Source of the DNA: Acidobacteriota bacterium
GTDB lineage: Bacteria; Acidobacteriota; Terriglobia; Terriglobales; SCQP01
Length of the DNA: 45,180 bases
Reading direction: 5' to 3'
NCBI GenBank assembly: GCA_027315185.1
Contig: DAHUYO010000016.1
Location: 1-45,180 of the forward strand
In this document: one piece after another, positions 1 through 8,248 of the stretch
Numbering within the stretch: the first letter of the stretch is position 1
How the letters are laid out: each line of letters opens with the position of its first letter
Notes under the pieces: generated by a model
What the model saw: only the letters and a program-made list of their open reading frames with translations
What the model was told of the DNA's origin: nothing
The model's database searches: none
Position numbers and translations under genes: made by a program

Positions 1-1
1 G

Positions 2-2149
2 GACCGGGGCACGGTGCAAAGCCGCTTTTGCGCGGGCTGCCACGAGCCCGCGGTGCTGCTAACCGGGCGGTGGAAAACCCCGATCATCCAACAGATCCAT
101 ACGCCGGCGGCGCAAGCCGGGCTGGGCTGCTTCAGTTGCCACTCCATCGTGCACGTCAGCGACACCTTGGGCGACAACGCCTTCACCATTGCCGACCCGC
201 CGCTGGACAAACTGGTAGAGAGTAAAAATCCCCTGGTGCACCTGGCCTATGAGGCGGCGATTTATTTGGAGCCGGCGCCGCATGACCGGACGCTGTTCAA
301 GCCGTTTCTCGACCAACAAACCGGCGAGTTCTGCTCCGCCTGCCACAAGATTCATCTGGATCACGCCGACAATGATTACCGCTGGGAACGCGGTTTCGAC
401 GAATATGACGCCTGGCAGGGCAGCGGCGTCAGCGGGTTCGGGGCACGGTCGTTCTACTATCCGCCCCATCCGGAAAACTGCGCCACCTGCCATATGCCGC
501 GGGTTCGCTCCAACGATCCCGCCGCGATCGGCGGGTTTATTCGTTCCCACCGCTTCTTCGCCGCCAATACCGCCGTCGCCAACGCCGATCTGGACGCCAA
601 GCAGTTGCACGACGAAGAGCACATGCTCAAAGGCGCGGTGAAGACCGATATCTTCGCCATCAGCCAGGAAACCGGCGCCACCCGCGTGCGGAGCGCGGCC
701 GCCAACCAATTGCAGGAATCCACCCAATTTGCCCAAGGCGAGGAGAGCGGCACCTTCGGCGCCGCGCCGGGCCTGGAGCGTGCCGGGGGACGGCTGCGCG
801 CCATCGCCCCGCTGAATGAGGTCCAGCCGACGGTGCGGCCGGGCACGACCATTCGCGTGGACGTGGTCAACCGCAATATGCGCGTGGGCCATTTTTTCCC
901 GGGTGGCACGATTGACGCCGAGGAATGCTGGCTGGAGCTGAAGGCCGTCGACGGCCGCGGCCACGTCTTCTACTGGAGCGGCGGCCTCAAGCCGGATGGC
1001 GCGGTGGACCCGACGGCGCAGTTTTACAAGTCGGTGTTGATTGACATCCACGGCAACATCATCAACAAGCGCAATCAGTACGCCGCCCGCACGGTGGCCT
1101 ATGTCCACACCATCCCGCCGGGCTCGGCCGCGGTGGTGCATTACCTGATTCCCATTCCGCCGGGAATCGCCGGGCCGATTACCCTCACCGCCAAGCTCAA
1201 TTACCGGAAGTTCAGCGGCCAGTACAACAAATTTGCCTATGCGATGCAGCTGCATCCGGGCAAGTTCGGCCTGCTGTTCGACGACCGGCCGATGACCTAC
1301 AACGCCTCCACGGCGGATGTGTCGGGCAAAATCAAGCACATCCCCATGGAGCCGATCGTGACCATCAGCCAGTCGCGGGCCGTGCTGCGGTTGGGACGGA
1401 GCACCGCCGCGCATGCTCGCGGCGGCCGCAGCTTCAGCGACACCATCCGCTGGAACGACTACGGCATCGGCCTGTTGTTGCAAGGCGACCTGACGGGCGC
1501 GGAAGCGGCCTTCCGGCAGGTGACGCGGATTGCGCCCCGTTACGCCGACGGCTGGCTGAACGTCGGCCGCACGCTCGTACAGGAAGGGGAAACGCAAGCC
1601 GCACTGCCCTACGTGCAGCATGCGTTGCGCTTGTCGGCGGGGCTGCCCCGCGCGCTCTATTTCCGCGCGCTGATCGAGAAGGCGGCAGGGCATTATCCGG
1701 CGGCGCTGCGGGATCTCCGCCGGGTGCTCATGGCCTATCCTCAGGACCGCGTGGTGCTGGACCAAGCGGGCCGGCTGCTGTTTTTGCAGAAGCGGTTCCG
1801 CGCCGCCATCCCCATCTTCCTGCGCGCCACCGCCATTGATCCCGAAAATATCTACGCGCACTATAATTTGATGCTTTGCTACCGTGGCGCCGGCGAAATC
1901 GCCAAGTCGCGGCGGGAAGAAAAACTCTATGAGCGCTTCAAGCTGGACGAAAGCTCCCAGGCCTACCTGGGTCCGTTCCTACGCCGCCATCCCAATATCA
2001 ATCGTGAGCGTCAGCCGGTGCATGACCAGCCGAACGGACTTCTCGCGGGGCCGCTCACTTCGGTGGCGGCGTATCAAGCGCGGCAGCGGAGGCGCTTCCA
2101 GCGTTTGCGCGCGGCCTGGAACGCCAGGCACGGCACGGCCGGCAGGTGA
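2..2149 (+). CDS. Multihaem cytochrome c with C-terminal TPR repeats (5' end cut by window)
   Basis: The frame is open to the left edge, so the N-terminus and signal peptide are missing; the GTG at 14 is only the first possible start inside the window. Four CxxCH haem sites are visible: CAGCH (29-43), CFSCH (128-142), CSACH (332-346) and CATCH (479-493), so at least four c-type haems are bound, presumably in the periplasm. A middle region without haem motifs (about 800-1400) is followed by a TPR block (about 1440-1960) with repeated helical units such as those beginning GIGLLLQGDLTGAEAAF and GWLNVGRTLVQEGETQAAL. Its TGA stop overlaps a possible GTG start of the next gene. Multihaem cytochromes with TPRs beside CRTAC1 proteins are common in Acidobacteriota; the electron donor or acceptor cannot be told from sequence. 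The haem assignment is firm, the biochemical role is not. Confidence 0.85.
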   Translation, partial: DRGTVQSRFCAGCHEPAVLLTGRWKTPIIQQIHTPAAQAGLGCFSCHSIVHVSDTLGDNAFTIADPPLDKLVESKNPLVHLAYEAAIYLEPAPHDRTLFKPFLDQQTGEFCSACHKIHLDHADNDYRWERGFDEYDAWQGSGVSGFGARSFYYPPHPENCATCHMPRVRSNDPAAIGGFIRSHRFFAANTAVANADLDAKQLHDEEHMLKGAVKTDIFAISQETGATRVRSAAANQLQESTQFAQGEESGTFGAAPGLERAGGRLRAIAPLNEVQPTVRPGTTIRVDVVNRNMRVGHFFPGGTIDAEECWLELKAVDGRGHVFYWSGGLKPDGAVDPTAQFYKSVLIDIHGNIINKRNQYAARTVAYVHTIPPGSAAVVHYLIPIPPGIAGPITLTAKLNYRKFSGQYNKFAYAMQLHPGKFGLLFDDRPMTYNASTADVSGKIKHIPMEPIVTISQSRAVLRLGRSTAAHARGGRSFSDTIRWNDYGIGLLLQGDLTGAEAAFRQVTRIAPRYADGWLNVGRTLVQEGETQAALPYVQHALRLSAGLPRALYFRALIEKAAGHYPAALRDLRRVLMAYPQDRVVLDQAGRLLFLQKRFRAAIPIFLRATAIDPENIYAHYNLMLCYRGAGEIAKSRREEKLYERFKLDESSQAYLGPFLRRHPNINRERQPVHDQPNGLLAGPLTSVAAYQARQRRRFQRLRAAWNARHGTAGR

Positions 2150-2160
2150 GGCGGCGAAGC

Positions 2161-3990
2161 ATGCTGCGTGAGTTCCACGTCCCGGCGGCGCGGCCGCGGC
2201 GCGTGCTCCGGCTAGCGACGGTGGCGGCGATGTCGGCGCTGGCCTTGGCGCTGGCCGGCTGCCACTCCCAATCCCATCCCGCTCCGGCCGTGGCTGCGGC
2301 GCGCCCCGCCCCGGCCCCAGCAGCCGAAGCCGCACCGTCGCGCCATGCGCCGCTGCGCTTCGTGGACGTGACGCGCCGCGCCGGCATTTCCTTTGAGCAC
2401 AACACCGGCGCCTACGGCGCCAAATATCTGCCCGAGACGCTGGGCTCCGGGGTGGGCTTCATTGACTACAACCACAGTGGCTGCCAAAGCATCCTTCTGC
2501 TGAACGGCCGCGATTGGCCTGGCCATCCCACCAAGCTTCATGGCGCGACCATGAAGCTGTACCGCAACAACTGCAACGGCACCTTCACCGACGTCACCCA
2601 ACAAGCGGGATTGGCCATTCCGATGTACGCCATGGGCGTGGCGGTGGGGGATTATAACAATGACGGCTGGGATGACTTCTACGTGACCACGCTGCACGGC
2701 GGCCACCTGTTCCGCAACAACGGCAACGGCACGTTCACCGACGTCACCCAGCAAGCTGGCATCAAGAATTATCCGTTCTCCACCAGCGCCTGCTGGCTGG
2801 ACTACAACAAGAGCGGCTATCTCAGCCTGTTCGTCGCCCACTACGTCAAGTGGTCGCGCGCAACCGATATCCGCTGCACCCTGGACGGCAAGCACAAATC
2901 CTATTGCACGCCGGAGGCGTACCAGGGCGCCAGCGTGCGGCTGTACCGCAACGACGGCAACGGCAAGTTCACCGAGGTCACCAAGCAGGCCGGACTCTAC
3001 GATCCCACCAGTAAGTCCCTGGGCGTCGTGCCGCTGTACCGGGACGGTTGGCCGTCGGTCTTCGTCGCCAACGACACCCAGCCCAACAAGCTGTACCACA
3101 ACAACGAGAATGGCACCTTCACCGACGTCGCGGTCAGTGCCGGCGTGGCCTTCAGCGAGGATGGCGTGGCGCGCGGCGGCATGGGCGTGGCGGCGGCGGA
3201 CTACAACGGCAGCGGCCGCTTCAGTTTGTTGGTGGGCAATTTCTCCAATCAGATGCTCGGCCTCTACCAAAACCAGGGCCATGGCCTGTTCGTGGACGTG
3301 GCGCCCAGTTCGGCAGTTGGGCAAGCCAGCCTGCTGTCGCTGTCCTTCGGCACGTTCTTCTTCGACTACAATCTGGACGGCCGGCCGGACATCTTTGTGG
3401 CCAACGGCCACATTGATTCCCACATCCGCTCGGTGCAGCCGCAGGTGCACTGGCGGGAGAGCCCGCTGCTGTTCAAGAACGTTGGGGACGGCCACTTCCA
3501 GGTGGTCACCAAAGACGTCGGGCCGCAGCTCTCACGGCCGATCGTCGCGCGCGGAGCGGCGTACGGCGATTTCGACCTCGACGGCACGCCGGACATCCTG
3601 ATTTCAACCAACAATGGTCCGGCGTATCTTTACCTCAACACCGGCAATGGCAACACCGCGCTGCGCATCCAGACGGTCGGCGTCAAGGATAACCGCGATG
3701 GGATCGGCACCCTGGTGAAGGTGAAAACGCCGGCCGGTTGGCAAGAGCAGTACGTGGAAAGCGGCGGCAGCTATCTCTCCGCCAGCGAACTTCCCTTGAC
3801 CTTCGGGCTGGACCAGTACAAGTCCGCCCAGGATGTGGTGCTGGTCTGGCCGCTTGGCGGAGTGGAGGATTTGGGCCCGGTCAAAGGCGGGCAGTTCATC
3901 ACCGTGACCGAAGGCAAAGGCATTACCCACGCGATCCCGCTGCACACGCCCGGGTGGGACTGGAAGACGCTCGGCGTACCCAAGGAGTAG
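2161..3990 (+). CDS. CRTAC1 family lipoprotein (FG-GAP/VCBS repeats + ASPIC/UnbV domain)
   Basis: A lipoprotein signal (hydrophobic run ending LALAGC) predicts export and lipid anchoring. The mature part carries repeated FG-GAP/VCBS-type loops: DYNHSGCQS, DYNNDGWDD, DYNKSGYLS, DYNGSGRFS, DYNLDGRPD and DFDLDGTPD, expected to form a beta-propeller. The last ~90 residues (GIGTLVKVKT, YVESGGSYLSASE, FGLDQ, WPLGG) match the ASPIC/UnbV C-terminal domain. I prefer ATG 2161 because AGGTGAGG lies about 8-10 nt upstream; GTG 2146, overlapping the previous stop, would add five residues. The tight spacing to the cytochrome/TPR gene suggests one transcript. In three of the six loops the usual Asp before Gly is Ser, which would weaken calcium binding there. 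The family is confidently assigned; its molecular function is generally unknown. Confidence 0.88.
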   Translation: MLREFHVPAARPRRVLRLATVAAMSALALALAGCHSQSHPAPAVAAARPAPAPAAEAAPSRHAPLRFVDVTRRAGISFEHNTGAYGAKYLPETLGSGVGFIDYNHSGCQSILLLNGRDWPGHPTKLHGATMKLYRNNCNGTFTDVTQQAGLAIPMYAMGVAVGDYNNDGWDDFYVTTLHGGHLFRNNGNGTFTDVTQQAGIKNYPFSTSACWLDYNKSGYLSLFVAHYVKWSRATDIRCTLDGKHKSYCTPEAYQGASVRLYRNDGNGKFTEVTKQAGLYDPTSKSLGVVPLYRDGWPSVFVANDTQPNKLYHNNENGTFTDVAVSAGVAFSEDGVARGGMGVAAADYNGSGRFSLLVGNFSNQMLGLYQNQGHGLFVDVAPSSAVGQASLLSLSFGTFFFDYNLDGRPDIFVANGHIDSHIRSVQPQVHWRESPLLFKNVGDGHFQVVTKDVGPQLSRPIVARGAAYGDFDLDGTPDILISTNNGPAYLYLNTGNGNTALRIQTVGVKDNRDGIGTLVKVKTPAGWQEQYVESGGSYLSASELPLTFGLDQYKSAQDVVLVWPLGGVEDLGPVKGGQFITVTEGKGITHAIPLHTPGWDWKTLGVPKE

Positions 3991-3994
3991 CCGT

Positions 3995-5638
3995 GTGCGC
4001 AGGGCGCTGCTGAGTGGGGCGAAAATCTGGCAAGGTCCTGGGCGTGGTTGGGCCTCCGCCGCGGCGATCCGTGACGGGCGGTTCCTGGCCATCGGCACGG
4101 ATGCGGAGGCGCGGGCGGCGCTGGGCGCCGGAACGTTCGGCCACGAGGACCTCGCCGGCGGGTATCTAATTCCCGGAATTTTCGACGCCCACATGCACCC
4201 GCTCTTCGGCGCGGTTTTCCAAGAGGCGGGCCTGGCGCTGCGCGACGCCGGCGGCGGTTTCCTCCGTGACGCTGCCGCGGTGGCGGAAGCGGTGCGCGCA
4301 GCGGTGGCCAGCGGCGCCCAGCCTGGGGGAGAGTGGCTGGTGGGCTATGGATGGGACCCCGCGCTTACCGCGAACCCGGCGTTCGACCGCCATCTGCTGG
4401 ATCGCGCGGCGCCCGGGCGGGCGGTGTACCTGCTGAGCCTCGACGCGCACTTCGCCCTGGTCAGCACCCCGGGACTGGAGCGTCTGGGTATGATCGCCTT
4501 TCCGCCGGATAGCGGCAGTATTCCCGCTGGGAGCGATGGACGCCCCGTGGGTTTGTTGCTGGAGACGCCGCAGTTCATTGCCTCCCTGCGGGTGTTGGCA
4601 CAAATGCCGCATGAGCGCAAGGCGCAGGCATTCCTGGCGTTCCAAGCGCAGGCGCTGGCGGCGGGCGTCACGGGGGTGACGGAGATCGTGGCGGATCATG
4701 CCGCCCTGGGTTTTTATCTCCGCTTGCACCAAGAGGGCCGCCTGCGCTTGCGCCTGCAAGTCAGCCCGTATGGGCCCCTCTGCCAGCTAGGCGCGGAGCG
4801 GGATACCATGCTGGCGATGTTGGCCGCGGAACCGGACGCGGCGGGGTGGGTAGGCCTGGGACCGGTCAAGTTTCTCCTGGATGGCACGCCCGGCAACCAC
4901 AATGCCGCCTGGTTCCAGCCGTATGCCGATGCGGCTTCGACCGCGGGGATGCTGACCATCGCGCCCGACGCGCTGGCGGCGGAGGTGGAGAAGGCGGTCG
5001 CCGCGGGCTACGATTTGGCGCTGCACGCCGCCGGGGACCTCTCGGTGCATGTCGCCCTGGACGCGATCATCGCGGCGGGCCCGCCCTCCCAGCGGCAGGA
5101 CGAGGCGAACGCCCAAGGGCGCCGCGTTCGCCTGCGCATCGAGCATTTCGACAATTGCACCGCCGGCGATTTGGCGCGGCTGCCCGGTTTCGCCGAACGC
5201 GGGCTGGTGGCGAGCGTGCAGCCCACGCATTTTCATCCGGTCTATGTCGCCGCCATCGAACGGGTGCTCGGTCCGGAACGCATGCGGCGCGAGTATCCCC
5301 TGAGGTCCCTCCTGCGCGCGGGCATTCCCCTGGCCTTGAACTCCGACTGGCCCGCGGCCATGTCCTTCGCGCCCATGGACAACCTACGCGCCGCGGTGGA
5401 CCATGGCGCGGAATCGCTCAGCCCCGGCGAAGCTCTCACGGCCCTGACCTGGGGCAATGCCTACGCTGCCCGACTGGAGCAGGAACTCGGAACGATCGCG
5501 CCCGGCTCCCGCGCCGATGCCGTGTTGCTGGATCGCGATCCGCTTGGACCGCGAACGCCGCGGGTGATGGCGACGATGATTGACGGGGGATGGGTTGCGG
5601 GCTCTCCCCGTCTCCAGCACGCTCCCGCGCCCAGCTAG
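3995..5638 (+). CDS. Amidohydrolase family 3, YtcJ-like metal-dependent hydrolase
   Basis: This is a full-length member (547 aa) of the YtcJ-like amidohydrolases, cytosolic, with no signal peptide. The N-terminal beta-sandwich strand leads into the metal-binding HxH (DAHMHP, H66 and H68). Later ligands are in LHAAGDLSVHVALD and RIEHFDN, and the metal Asp is in LNSDWPAA. The C-terminal segment (ALTWGNAYAARLEQELGTIAPGSRADAVLLDRDP) is the classic end of the family. GTG 3995 is chosen because AAGGAG at about 3981-3986 overlaps the end of the CRTAC1 gene at proper spacing, so translation is probably coupled. The substrate (amide, N-acyl or cyclic compound) cannot be inferred. Its TAG stop shares the tetranucleotide CTAG with the stop of the convergent MFS gene. 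Confidence 0.88.
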   Translation: MRRALLSGAKIWQGPGRGWASAAAIRDGRFLAIGTDAEARAALGAGTFGHEDLAGGYLIPGIFDAHMHPLFGAVFQEAGLALRDAGGGFLRDAAAVAEAVRAAVASGAQPGGEWLVGYGWDPALTANPAFDRHLLDRAAPGRAVYLLSLDAHFALVSTPGLERLGMIAFPPDSGSIPAGSDGRPVGLLLETPQFIASLRVLAQMPHERKAQAFLAFQAQALAAGVTGVTEIVADHAALGFYLRLHQEGRLRLRLQVSPYGPLCQLGAERDTMLAMLAAEPDAAGWVGLGPVKFLLDGTPGNHNAAWFQPYADAASTAGMLTIAPDALAAEVEKAVAAGYDLALHAAGDLSVHVALDAIIAAGPPSQRQDEANAQGRRVRLRIEHFDNCTAGDLARLPGFAERGLVASVQPTHFHPVYVAAIERVLGPERMRREYPLRSLLRAGIPLALNSDWPAAMSFAPMDNLRAAVDHGAESLSPGEALTALTWGNAYAARLEQELGTIAPGSRADAVLLDRDPLGPRTPRVMATMIDGGWVAGSPRLQHAPAPS

Positions 5639-5642
5639 CTGG
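5631..5642. repeat. CTAG-centred palindrome holding both stop codons of a convergent pair
   Basis: CCAGCTAGCTGG is a perfect 12-bp palindrome. The plus-strand TAG (5636-5638) and the minus-strand TAG (5635-5637) both lie in its central CTAG, so the two genes overlap by four bases. No T tract follows. A role as a weak bidirectional terminator is inference. Confidence 0.6.
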
Positions 5643-7236
5643 CGTCCACTTCAGGCTGGTCGCCGTAATGAGGCTTCTTCATTAGCCAAACGATCGGGGA
5701 AATCACGACAAATAGCAGCGCCAGCCAGCGGAAGATGTCCATATAGCTCAGCACCGCCGCTTGCGCCCGCACGATTGCGTACAGCATCGCCGTCGCTTGG
5801 TGGGCGGCGGTGTCGAGGCTAGAGCCTTGGCTGTGGAAGTATGCCTGCAGCCGTTCCAGCCATTGCCGGTAGAGGGGGTTGTTCGGCGTGACACGCTGCA
5901 CCAGGAATGCCTGATGCGCTTGGCCCAAGCGCGCCAGCAAGGTAGATGAAATCGAGATGCCGAAGCTGGCGCCCAGGTTCCGCGTCAGCCCGGTGATGCT
6001 GGTGGCGAAGCCCATCTCTTGGTTGGGAATGGGATCCACCGTGATGGTGGAGAAAGGCACGAAAACGAAGGCGAGCGCGAAACCCATCAGAATCTGGGGC
6101 GGCAGAAAGTTCCACGGGCCGGCGTTGAGGTTGAGCAGGGAGAACCAGTACACGCCGGCGGCGGCTCCCAAAATGCCCCCGAAGATCATCGCCCGCATAT
6201 CCCAACGCTTGCCGATGAGGAACCCGGCGACCGGCATCAGCACCATCGTCGCCAAGCCGCGCGGCGCGTTCCAGATTCCGGCGGTGATCGCGGGGAAGTT
6301 CAGCGCCTCCTGCATCAGCAGCGGCAGCAGCAAGATGCTGCCGTACAGGACGAAGAACAAAATCATGGACAGGCTGACGCCGACGGCGAACGTGCGGTAT
6401 TTCAGCAGCCGCAGGTGCACGATGGGATGAGGATTGCGGAGTTCCCATACGATGAAGCCAGCCAGGGCGGCCACGGCGATGATGCTGAGGGCCAAGATGA
6501 GATGCGAGCCGAACCAATCCGCTTCTTGGCCCTTGTCCAGCACCACCTGCAAGGCGCCCATGCCCACGGCAAGCAGGCCGATGCCCCAATAATCCACGCC
6601 CCCAGTGCGGGCCCGCCGCAGGTACGGCGGATCGAACACATAGATCGTTACCAGCGTCAGGCCGATCAAGCTGACCGGAACATTGATGAAGAACACCCAG
6701 CGCCAAGAGAAATCCGTCGTCAGCCAGCCGCCCAAAACCGGCGCCATGACCGGCGCCACGACGATTCCCACGCCCCACAAGGCCATGGCGTGGCCCCGCT
6801 CTTCACGGGGAAAGGTTTCCAGCAGGATCGCCCGGGTGGTCGGCTGGAGCGTGCCGCCGAAGGCGCCTTGCAGAACGCGGAACATAATCAACAGCGGCAG
6901 GGTCGGCGCCAGGCCGCAGAGCACGCTGGAGAGCGTGAACCCAGTAATGGCGGTCAGCAGGATCCGCTTGCGGCCAAAGCGGCTGGCCAGCCATCCGGTG
7001 ATCGGCAGCACGATCGCGTTGGCGATCAAGTAGGAGGTGAGAACCCAGGTGGATTCGTCAATCGTCGTCGCAAGATTGCCGGCGATGTAGGGAATGCTGA
7101 CGTTGACCGCCGAGGTGTCAATCAGCTCCATGATGGCGCTGGACATGACCGCAATCGCGATCAGCCAGCGCGTGGCGCGGTCGGGAGGAAGGCCGCTGAC
7201 GTCGGTGGATGGGGAACTGGCGGTGGCGCTGGCCAT
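5635..7236 (-). CDS. DHA2-family MFS drug efflux transporter (EmrB/QacA type)
   Basis: A 533-aa inner-membrane protein with the roughly 14 hydrophobic segments expected of DHA2 proton antiporters. Recognisable pieces are the helix-1 region with DTSAVNVSIPYIAGNL, motif A in the loop after helix 2 (GWLASRFGRKR), and motif C in helix 5 (GVGIVVAPVMAPVLGGWL). The C-terminus ends in a short cytoplasmic tail. The family exports lipophilic drugs or similar compounds; the substrate is unknown. No emrA-like adaptor or tolC-like gene is adjacent, so it either works alone or partners with distant genes. There is no clear Shine-Dalgarno before the ATG, but a 5-bp inverted repeat lies just upstream at 7243-7259, which may be an operator. 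It is transcribed divergently from lgt. Confidence 0.92.
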   Translation of the reverse strand: MASATASSPSTDVSGLPPDRATRWLIAIAVMSSAIMELIDTSAVNVSIPYIAGNLATTIDESTWVLTSYLIANAIVLPITGWLASRFGRKRILLTAITGFTLSSVLCGLAPTLPLLIMFRVLQGAFGGTLQPTTRAILLETFPREERGHAMALWGVGIVVAPVMAPVLGGWLTTDFSWRWVFFINVPVSLIGLTLVTIYVFDPPYLRRARTGGVDYWGIGLLAVGMGALQVVLDKGQEADWFGSHLILALSIIAVAALAGFIVWELRNPHPIVHLRLLKYRTFAVGVSLSMILFFVLYGSILLLPLLMQEALNFPAITAGIWNAPRGLATMVLMPVAGFLIGKRWDMRAMIFGGILGAAAGVYWFSLLNLNAGPWNFLPPQILMGFALAFVFVPFSTITVDPIPNQEMGFATSITGLTRNLGASFGISISSTLLARLGQAHQAFLVQRVTPNNPLYRQWLERLQAYFHSQGSSLDTAAHQATAMLYAIVRAQAAVLSYMDIFRWLALLFVVISPIVWLMKKPHYGDQPEVDAS

Positions 7237-7242
7237 GGAGCG

Positions 7243-7259
7243 AGCCTTAATTTTAGGCT
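7243..7259. promoter_or_regulatory. Short inverted repeat upstream of the MFS gene
   Basis: AGCCT and AGGCT flank the AT-rich spacer TAATTTT. Read on the minus strand the centre gives TAAAAT, a possible -10 element. The position, 7 nt upstream of the MFS start codon, suits a repressor site. The stem is short, so this could be chance. Confidence 0.3.
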
Positions 7260-7360
7260 ACCGATGCCCTGGGACCATCCGCGCCCGCGGGCGGCGATCC
7301 GCACTCTGCTATCCTGAACCAAGCGCTGCCACGATCGTTGTTTTTGGGGGAACGAGGGCG

Positions 7361-8188
7361 ATGTTTCCAGTTTTATTTTCCGCCGGCTGGTTCACGCTGC
7401 ACACCTACGGCTTGCTGGTCGCCGTCGGCTATCTGACCGGAATTTTCGTCGCCCAAAAAGCTGCCCGGCGGCTGGGGATGAATCCCGACCAAATCTTCAA
7501 CTTGGCGGTCTATTTGGCGATCGGCGCGATCGTGGGAGCCAAGCTGTTCTTGGTGATGCAGGACTGGCGCTTCTACCTGCAATATCCCCGCGACCTGTTC
7601 AGCGTGGATTTCCTGGAGTCCGGCGGCATATTTTATGGCGGCTTGATCATCGCCCTGTTGGTGCTAATCGCCTATGTGTACCGCCATCGGCTGAGTTGGC
7701 TGGCCGTCGGCGACGCCATCGCTCCCGGTTTGGCGCTGGGCGAAGGCATCGGTCGCGTGGGCTGTTACTCGGCCGGCTGCTGCTGGGGCAAGCCCAGTGC
7801 GATCTCCTGGTTTTCCACCACGTTCACCAATCCCTACGCCCACGCCACGGTCGGCGTGCCGTTGCACATCGCCCTGTACCCGACGGAGCTGATCTCGGCC
7901 GCCGCCAACGTCGGCATTTTTCTTTTGGTTTGGCGCGTTGTCCGCCAGCGCCGGTACACCGGCGAGGTCGTGGCGCTGTACCTGTTCAGCTACGGCGTCT
8001 TCCGGTACTCAATTGATTTTCTCCGCTACTATTCGCCGCAAGCGCTGCTGTTCCACGGCTTGATGACCGACGCGCAGTTGACCAGCCTGTTCATGATCGG
8101 CATCGCGATCGGCATTTGGGTACGCCAGCGCGCAAAAGCCCGCCAGGCGGCGCCGAGCCAGCCAGCCGTGGCCGCGGTGGAACGGTAG
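7361..8188 (+). CDS. lgt: Prolipoprotein diacylglyceryl transferase
   Basis: Lgt moves a diacylglyceryl group from phosphatidylglycerol to the lipobox Cys of prelipoproteins in the inner membrane. The 275-aa protein is strongly hydrophobic throughout. ATG 7361 is chosen because the signature N-terminus (FTLHTYGLLVAVGYLTG) follows at once and the frame further upstream has no family similarity. The central GEGIGRVGCYSAGCCWGKPS corresponds to the Lgt signature loop in its Cys-rich variant (AGCCxG in place of the enterobacterial FxNxExxG). The YPTEL motif and the YGVFRYSIDFLR end (Asp where many have Glu) are also present. Several lipoproteins in this window would be substrates. The next gene, an rluD homologue, continues in the same reading frame right after the TAG. 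Confidence 0.87.
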   Translation: MFPVLFSAGWFTLHTYGLLVAVGYLTGIFVAQKAARRLGMNPDQIFNLAVYLAIGAIVGAKLFLVMQDWRFYLQYPRDLFSVDFLESGGIFYGGLIIALLVLIAYVYRHRLSWLAVGDAIAPGLALGEGIGRVGCYSAGCCWGKPSAISWFSTTFTNPYAHATVGVPLHIALYPTELISAAANVGIFLLVWRVVRQRRYTGEVVALYLFSYGVFRYSIDFLRYYSPQALLFHGLMTDAQLTSLFMIGIAIGIWVRQRAKARQAAPSQPAVAAVER

Positions 8189-8248
8189 GGTCCTACGCAG
8201 AACTGGGCTGTAGGCGCGGAGGCGGAGGGCGACCGGCTCGACCGCTTT

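Noticed and set aside
59-1861. Long antisense open frame opposite the cytochrome gene (and similar ones at 2212-3495 minus, 6019-7317 plus, 16978-18342 minus, 36588-37958 minus, 40571-41680 minus)
   Set aside because: These lie opposite or out of frame with genes having clear family motifs. Their composition is biased (His/Gln/Arg/Gly-rich), with no ribosome sites or domains; they are a by-product of high GC at third codon positions.
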